Positions 57,330 to 64,000 of a stretch of 64,000 bases of DNA are shown piece after piece. The translations under genes were made by a program, and so were the position numbers. Source of the stretch: Gnetum montanum (Eukaryota > Streptophyta > Gnetopsida > Gnetales > Gnetaceae); the NCBI GenBank assembly GCA_015680685.1, contig MNCI01019108.1:987518-1051517 (forward strand). Reading direction: 5' to 3'. Numbering within the stretch: the stretch's first letter is position 1; each line of letters opens with the position of its first letter. Under the pieces are notes generated by a model that saw only the letters and a program-made list of their open reading frames with translations, did no database searches and had not been told where the DNA came from.

Positions 57330-59180
57330 CTTGTTTTGGTTACTAGATTGGATGAGAATATTGAACATGATTGCCTCTTTTTCTACCAACATCTAAGCAT
57401 CATCATTAAGGGTGTTATAATCCTTCGTATCATGGCCTAGTACCTCATGATAATAGCAAAACTTATTAGGGTTGTACTACCTAGGAACAGGTGGCTCTCC
57501 TTCCATACATTAGAAAGGATCAATGGCCAAGGTTTAAAGCCTCTTGAATCACACCCTCATTTGTTATAAAACCTTTTTAGGTATTATGTGTCCATCCTTC
57601 AATAGCATGTTGTACAATTGTATGTATGTCACCAAAAATTTATGGTACTTGGATTAGTCTTTCTGTGACCTCCTTGATTACCTACCATTATTGAACATGT
57701 TTTGCCCATCACTATTAGGCATTGGATTGAAATTTGCATTCTTGTTTCCATCATTGCGTTCACCACTTGATGATAAACCTATGGTAGTTTGGTTCATCGG
57801 AGCCACTATCTGACCAACATTTTAGATGAACTTGTCTTTACTTGCTACTTTATTTGCTTTGTTTTTGAAGTTGACTCACTCTAGATTATTGCATTGAATG
57901 GCCACCCCCTCAATGTATTTAGTGAAGGTGATTGCATCATGGAGGCTAAGTGGCTTGGGGTAAACCAATTTCTAGCTAATATAATCATTAACAACCCCTT
58001 CAAAAATGTCTAGGAGTCAGTCATTAGGTAATTGATGTGTGAGCTCTATGGTCGTTGATGTCCACCTATAGATGAACTTAGAGTTAGATTCATTAGAAGC
58101 TTATTTGATTGCTATGAGCATTTGCAAAGTACCATCCTTTGTAATATTGTACTTTAAGCTCTCCACAAAGGTAGTGAAGATTTGCTTCAAGTAGGTGATA
58201 GATTTATGGAGGAATGATTTGTATCATTTAAGTAATTTACTAGTCAAGGAGTTGGAAAAGTTTCTAAAAATGGTGTGGGCATAATTGATAAGAAACATGC
58301 ATTCATTATGGAAGGTAATGACATGGTTTATAGGATCAAATTCTCCATTATACTTAGTCAAATCGAGCAATAAAATGCCTTTGGGGACTTGAGCAAGGGA
58401 AATTAAATGACTAAATGGGTCAGAAAGAAGATGTGTAATGGAGATGGTAGGACTACCCTCATGTAGTGTTATGGATTTTCGTGTTTGGTATTCATTCTTC
58501 TAGAGCTTAGATGTGAGGTCTTGTAGCAAGAGCATTAATTTAGGTGGAACACCAAGAATTGATAGAATATAAGATTATCCAAAATGGAGTTCTGAGAGGA
58601 TGAAAGTGATTATGGTGTATAATTATTGACATGGAAATTTGAGGTGCACTATACTAGGGTACATGCTGCATAGTGGAACAAATAATAGTGACACTTGCAT
58701 TGATTGATTTTGAGGCATATGTGATATTAGTTGGAAATGGTTTAATATTAAATTAGGATTTGAAAGATGGGATGACAAATTAATAACACTAGTATTTGGA
58801 AAGAGACTATATATGGATGGTATACTAATCGTTGGTGGATATTATGATAGTAGGGTTAATTGAAGTGGACAATGAAGTAGACATGTTTTGTAATTTAAGC
58901 ATCAAAAAAGTGTTTGAAAAACCGATGAGGTTCATGCATTGTGTGATGGGGATACTTGGTGAATGAAAAGGACCTACAAGAAGAGTAACATGAGGAGGCT
59001 TCCTCCTCATCACCATCATGAATGTTAATATCTTCACTTTGCTTACTTTGTTCATCATGAAACTGGAAATTTTGATTACTAACATTGATGTTGGGATTCC
59101 AAATAAGATGTTTCCTAATACTACTTACCATGGTTTGTATTTTATCCATGGTAAGTAAATATTCTTTGAGCATGGCTTGC
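57330..59180 (-). pseudogene. decayed Ty3/gypsy-type gag
   Basis: Minus-strand reading. The N-terminal part at 59173-58825 (MDKIQTMVSSIR and an acidic Glu/Asp stretch) is followed by a gag capsid core near 58350-57930: FDPINHVITFHNECMF, HTIFRNFSNSLTSKLLKWY (pattern AF...L.G.A..WY) and KQASNESNSKFI. A zinc-finger remnant, FCYYHEVLGHDTKDYNTL, lies near 57460-57390, like the KFC.YH...GHTTE.C motif of plant gypsy gags but lacking the last Cys. No protease or RT was found to the left. It is a different family from E1-E3 and the chromovirus. Confidence 0.65.
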
Positions 59181-60000
59181 TCAAACTAGGTTAGCTCGAT
59201 TGGTCAATTTGGTTTAGATAGAAAATGTTCCAAACCATTGGCTACCTCATATTTAGCCATTCTCCTTAACTCATTCTCAAGCAATGTAATGCTTAGTTCC
59301 CTTTTTGCACATGCAAATTTGTAGTTATTGCATCATGAGTGCCATAGGTACCTGAGCTTTTTATATTTCCATCAACTTACGAATATCCTTGGGAGAAGTC
59401 GGATCCTTGCCCTATCATGGTATCAAAGAGAGTCTCCTACACAAACTTAGAAAAAGAAACCAAGATCAAGTACAGATGGGAACAAAAAATAAAACTAAGT
59501 AAAAATACTCAAAGCAATAAAAATTCTAAGGTGCTAGAAAGGACCTATAGGTTGTTAGGTGCTTATATTTCAAGACACTAGAAACTCTATTGGCCCTCAT
59601 GGCACCAAAAATGTTCCTGTAGAAATGTTCTTTTTATTCCTACAAGGACACCTCCATTAACTAAGTGTTAAGATACCTAGTGCATGGTTGTAAATAATCT
59701 TTAGATCGATGTAATCCTTTATAAATCAACAATTATAAAATGAAGAGTCATGAGTCCTCCAATCAAATATAGACTTAAATTGCCACACATGAACCAAAAA
59801 TAACATAGAGTAATAAAAAAGTGAAGTTTCTTTTTAATGTTAAAATGACTAAGTGCAAAATCATTGGAAAAATGACTAAGTATGGATTATTGGAGAATAA
59901 ACTAAGTGTAGAATAAGTTGTAAATGTTAAAATAAAAATGAACTATAAAATATAGATAAAGAACATACAATATTGAAACACTGTAGTCTTGATGTGAACA
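59181..60000. other. upstream region of the gag relic, no gene
   Basis: AT-rich. At 59586-59618 the minus strand reads tttttggtgcca, a possible decayed primer site (TGGTGCCAT...), next to ctaca, which could end an LTR. I could not find the matching LTR, so neither is claimed. Confidence 0.4.
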
Positions 60001-60085
60001 AAGTTTTGACATGAGCGAAGTTTTGACATGAGAGAAGTTTTGACATGAGTGAAGTTTTGACTTAAGAGAAATTTTGACATATAAA
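60001..60085. repeat. 17-bp tandem repeat, five units
   Basis: aagttttgacatgagcg and four variants in exact 17-bp register (60001, 60018, 60035, 60052, 60069). Units 4 and 5 are diverged. Confidence 0.93.
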
Positions 60086-60929
60086 AAAGGGTTTTGGTTT
60101 CCTCTTCAAATGATGGAATTTTGACGTTAAAAAATGGCTAAGTGTAAAATGCTGAAAATTTGACTAAGTATGAAATAAAATGTAAGAGATGGAAATGACA
60201 TGATGCAAGAGAGAAAAATCTAAAAATAGAATGTGCATAACCAAGCATAAAATAGAAAGACTACATTGATATAAGGAAAGATCTTAGATGTTGTATTGAT
60301 TAAAAAATAAAAAGAAAAGCATTCACCTCCTATGGAGGTCGAAACGACAAATGATAGGAGAGAAAAAATGTAGATGTGATAGAATAGATAAAAGAAGCTC
60401 AAATCTAGAGCAAAATAAGATTCATTGGATGGAATTGAATCTCTGAAGGGTTTGTTAATAGATGGATAAGCTATAGATGTGATCTAGAATCAATTCCACG
60501 TCGAAATGGGGGCTATTTCAACCAAGGTTCCCATTACTAATGTAGGAATTGAAAAAATTCTAACTCTAAAAATTAACATGGAACCCTAACACTTCTATCT
60601 CTAGAAATGATGTAGAAGGTGTTGAAGGTGGCCGAGAAGCATGTAGGTGTGCAGTGGTAGCAGGTACTTATGCTTTTGATCTCTCAAACTTTGACCAATG
60701 CTTTTAAATCTTAAAAAATCTAACCAAATCTCTAAAGATCTGACCCTAAAACTTATGTTTTGAGCTTGTATTTATAGGCTCGAAGTTGCCAAATTTAATT
60801 TAGGATTGCTAAAACTAAACTTGGAGTTAAGCATAACTTGTCTAAAGTTGACATAAAGTTCAAAAAAAAAAAAGTAAGTTTGACCTTTGATTTTGACACC
60901 CAGCATCAATCTTATTTTTGATGTTCAAA

Positions 60930-61200
60930 GTCAATTGGCTCTTTGACATTTAGCATCAATTACACTTAGAAAAATTTTGACAATGCATCAATCACACTTA
61001 GACAAATTTTGATGCCATGTCAATCATACTTAGAAAAATTTTGACATTGGAGTTCCAGCTCCAATACTTAGAAAAATTTTGACTTGTACCAACTCCAATA
61101 CTTAGAAAAATGTTGATACTAGAGCTCCAATACTTAAAAAAATTCTGATGTCGGAGCTCCAAGTCCAATATTTAGAAAACTTTTGACTCCAATGTTTTTC
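60930..61200. repeat. diverged repeats of acttagaaaaattttga
   Basis: At least seven copies of (a/t)actta(g/a)(a/c)aaa(a/t)(t/g)tttga(c/t), spaced about 30-50 bases apart, alternating with gagctcca/agctccaa motifs. The aattttgac core is shared with the 17-bp array at 60001. Imperfect and not in strict register. Confidence 0.75.
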
Positions 61201-61439
61201 GGGGATCATAGAAAATTAAGTCCCTAAGTTGGATTATGAATACAAATGGTTCCTGATGGTCCCCAAGAGCTAAGAACGTGCCTTGTGATGGTGTATTTCA
61301 AGGATTTGGTGCTCAAATCCTCATGAAACAATATTGAAACCACACTTACTTTCAATTCAAAACAAACCAAAAAAACTGGGTACAACACATCTATTTTGTC
61401 TTACTTCACCTAATTTTTAAGCCTTTTGATTCTAAAGCA

Positions 61440-63180
61440 TGCTTCTACTACTCCATTTTAGTAATAATATTCTCTTAAGTTGTATCTACCAACATAATAT
61501 TATCTACATATGACATACACCAACAAATTTCATTTTGTATTTCCTTTGTTAATTCATTCATAATAATGGTAAATAAGTATAGGCTAAGTGTATACCCTTG
61601 ATGTAGACTTACTGTGATTGGAAAATCAGATGTTATTCCACAAGTTGTTCTCATTTTAGTAGTAGCTCCTTCATACATGTCTTAAATTACTTTAATATAT
61701 TTATCAAGAATGTTTCTCCTCCACAAGGCCCACCAAATAATATTTTTAAGCACTTTTTCATGTGCTTTTTCAAAATCAATGAAGATCATATGTAGATTTT
61801 TTTATATTTTTTGAATTTCTTCATTAATTATCATATTAAAAAATAGTCTCTATTATAGATCTCCTTGGCAGAAATCTAAATTAATTTTTTAATATTTTTC
61901 ATTCAAATATCAGATGTAGCTCTATGACTCTCTCCCAAATCTTCATACTATGGTTTATTAGCTTAATCCTCTATATTTTGCACAATTTTGTATCTCCTTT
62001 ATTTTTGTAAATGGGAATAATAAAGTTTTTTCTTCAATTGTTAAGCATTTCTACATCCTTTAAAAATTTGTTAAATAACTATGTCAGACAAGAAACTCTT
62101 ATACCTTCCAATGCTTTGCAAGCTTCTACAAGAATGTTATTTGGTTCAACAACTTTTCCATTTTTTATCTTTGATAAGGCTATCATCACCTTAGAGAAGG
62201 AAGTTCATTAATCAAACCAAAATTTGGTTCTTCTTCTTGGATGTCTTCTCTTGGGAATTTTTTATTTAATAATTCTTGAGAATAATTTTTCCACTTATCT
62301 AAAATCTTATTATTTTTTACCAAATTTCTTTCATCTACTTCTTTGATGCATTTAATATGATCAATGTCATTACATTTCTTGTTTCTAATTTTTGCCAATT
62401 TATAAATAGATTTTTCTTTTTCCTTTATTCCTAATTTCTCATAAAAGCTATCTAAGGCCTTATGTTTGGCTTTGGCTATTGCTACAGTTACCTACTTCTT
62501 TACCATTTTGTATATCATCATGTTTTCTTAGCTACCACTTTGTTGCCATGCCTTAAAGCATTTTTTATTATTTTGGATAGCATTTTGCACTTTATCACTC
62601 CACCACCATGTTTCTTTTGGGATGTATTTTTTGTATTTTGTTTCACCCAAAATGTTCTTTCAAATTTTCTAAATGTAAGTTTCCATTTGGTCTTAAATTA
62701 AATTTGTAGAGCAATCCCAATTTCAGGTGCCTTTGTGAAGCAATTGTCCTCTAAATAAGGTGATGTTATCTTTCTTCAAATTCCACCATTTTCCCTTTTC
62801 TTGTCCTACATTTAAAACTCTAAATAGTTAAATCCATGACGAGTAGTTGATGAGTTGTAAGGCACTCTCTAGGTATGATCTTGCAATCTTTGCAAATGGC
62901 CTAGTCTCTTTTGTGTAGCAAGAAATATGTTTATCCATACCTTTATTGTATGTAATTAAATGTTCTATCTTCTTCAATTAAGTATTTGCCATTGTAAGGG
63001 CACACACACTTGCAACTTGTAGTAGTGAATCTCCCATATCATAGCGCTCTCCAAATCCATGCCCTCCATGAATTCTATCGTATCCTATTTTCATACATCC
63101 AACATGACCATTAAAATCCTCTCTAATGAATATGTTTTTTTGTTGGGGAATTTCTTGAAGCACCTGATCCATGGAATCCC
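61440..63180 (-). pseudogene. LINE relic with endonuclease and RT parts
   Basis: Minus-strand reading. Endonuclease domain near 63172-62978 (NIFIREDFNGHVG, YDRIHGGHGFGER, SLLQVASVCAL), which fits the APE-type GDFNGH..G motif. A middle piece follows at 62398-62186 (MAKIRNKKCNDIDHIKCIKE, KNNKILDKWKNYSQELLN). RT is near 61800-61475 (FIDFEKAHEKV, MYEGATTKMRTTCG, SLHQGYTLSLYLFTIIMNELT, ICWCMSYVDNIMLV), where the catalytic [FY]ADD reads YVDN. Several frame breaks. It is truncated after RT. It differs in wording from the 54480-55370 fragment, so these are separate LINE families. Confidence 0.85.
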
Positions 63181-64000
63181 AAAAATCCTACGGATTGATC
63201 AATAATGACACCCAACGGTGATAAGAGTATAATTTAAAAAGAAAAAAAAGACTTGGTTTAATTCCAAATTTCAGTTTTCTCCTTTTTCTATTTCATTTTA
63301 CTTTTTTTGGTTCTCAATTATTATTATTTATTCAGATTATTTTTTTCTGGTTCATCCTTTTCTTGGATTTTTATCTATTCTTTGATTAATTTTTTAATTT
63401 GAGTTTGTTTCTTTTTTGCAATTTGTATTTTTTTTGATTTTGAATCTTTTCTTTGATTAATTTTCATTTGTTTTCCTTTTATTTCTTTGATTTTCGGTTA
63501 TTATTTTTTATTAAGTTTGATTTTTTTTCATTCTTTAATTCCTAGTTATTGTTCATCTCTTCCATGCTTCAATTCATCTTTTCTTTGATTATTTTCTCAT
63601 CTATTCTTTAATTAATTGAAAATCACTTTGCAACCCTGGTAATTAATTGTTTATATGAATTTTCCGTTGTTTTTTTTTAATACCAAAACAACCTCGCGTT
63701 GCTTTTTTACATTTCAGTTCTCTTTTTGTTGGTTCTCGATTATCGTTTTCATCTCTTCGGTTCCTGAATTAGCCTTTTCTTCCGGTGTCTTCTCATCTGT
63801 CAGAAAGGTTTTACTTGGAGATTTCCTCTGATATGTCCATAACGATTTTGTTTTGTGAATGAATGAGCATGTAGAACGGGCAGATTCCTTTGGCTTTCCC
63901 AAAGGATATAGGTAGTACCTGGAGCTGTAACACAGGATTCTTCTAAACATCGGTGCATACTATAATTGTGTATGAATGTACAAAGAACTCTCCCCGTTGC
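63181..64000. other. T-rich low-complexity sequence
   Basis: 63240-63660 is built of repeated tttgatt, ttcttt and tttcatt words with no regular period. The rest is unremarkable. A 78-codon minus-strand frame at 63714-63950 has no recognised family. No gene claimed. Confidence 0.6.

Noticed and set aside
59586-59640. LTR end and primer site for the gag relic (tgtagaaatg next to tttttggtgcca)
   Set aside because: The match to a tRNA complement is only about nine bases and no second LTR was found.
63714-63950. 78-codon minus-strand frame near the right edge
   Set aside because: No family motif or neighbouring gene signal. Lengths like this occur by chance in such sequence.
1-64000. CRISPR arrays, bacterial operons, rRNA or tRNA genes
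   Set aside because: The direct repeats lack spacer-repeat structure, gene content is that of a plant nuclear genome, and no cloverleaf or rRNA core was recognised. A tRNAscan-type search would settle tRNAs.

Overview
This is a plant nuclear window, AT-rich and made almost entirely of decayed retrotransposons, with one gene that looks intact: an apoplastic germin-like protein (53145-53986, one intron). The retroelement types are those of seed plants: Athila/Tat-like and chromovirus Ty3/gypsy, Ty1/copia and LINEs. The many old, deamination-scarred elements would suit a large gymnosperm genome, but that is inference and I cannot name the species.

Layout. (1) 1-35106 is a nest of three copies of one large (about 13 kb) Athila/Tat-like Ty3/gypsy family. 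E1 (minus strand) runs off the left edge and ends with its 5' LTR at 7708-8557. E2 (minus strand) spans 8631-35106. Inside the third ORF of E2 sits E3 (plus strand, 9983-23268), a complete element with two LTRs, a tRNA-Asp-type primer binding site, polypurine tract and a 5-bp target duplication with one difference. Each copy has gag, protease-RT-RNase H-integrase, a long spacer and then (seen in E2 and E3) a third ORF before the 3' LTR. (2) 35107-45612 holds a decayed gene related to a transposon-associated DUF7869-type family, an older integrase relic of the E family, a truncated Ty1/copia element and tandem repeats. (3) 45613-52419 is a complete minus-strand chromovirus with 565-bp LTRs, whose 1,645-codon frame is broken only by in-frame stops. 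(4) 52420-54170 holds the germin-like gene with several tandem duplications around it. (5) 54171-64000 holds two LINE relics, a decayed gag relic, and AT-rich repeats.

The most interesting signal is in the E family. The spacer upstream of ORF3 carries a promoter-like block resembling the family's own LTR U3 region (CCCTATC block plus TATA). It is followed by a leader with a plausible intron whose acceptor abuts the ORF3 ATG. The donor can be aligned in three copies. This suggests ORF3 had its own spliced transcript rather than depending on gag-pol readthrough. ORF3 encodes a domain resembling the 'putative plant transposon protein' type, then a long coiled coil. The same spacer contains an inverted repeat whose arms change in a compensatory way between two copies.

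Relative ages inferred from decay: integrase relic oldest, then E1/E2, then E3 (LTRs roughly 90% alike by eye), then the chromovirus (LTRs about 95% alike). Most visible inactivating changes are C-to-T or G-to-A transitions.
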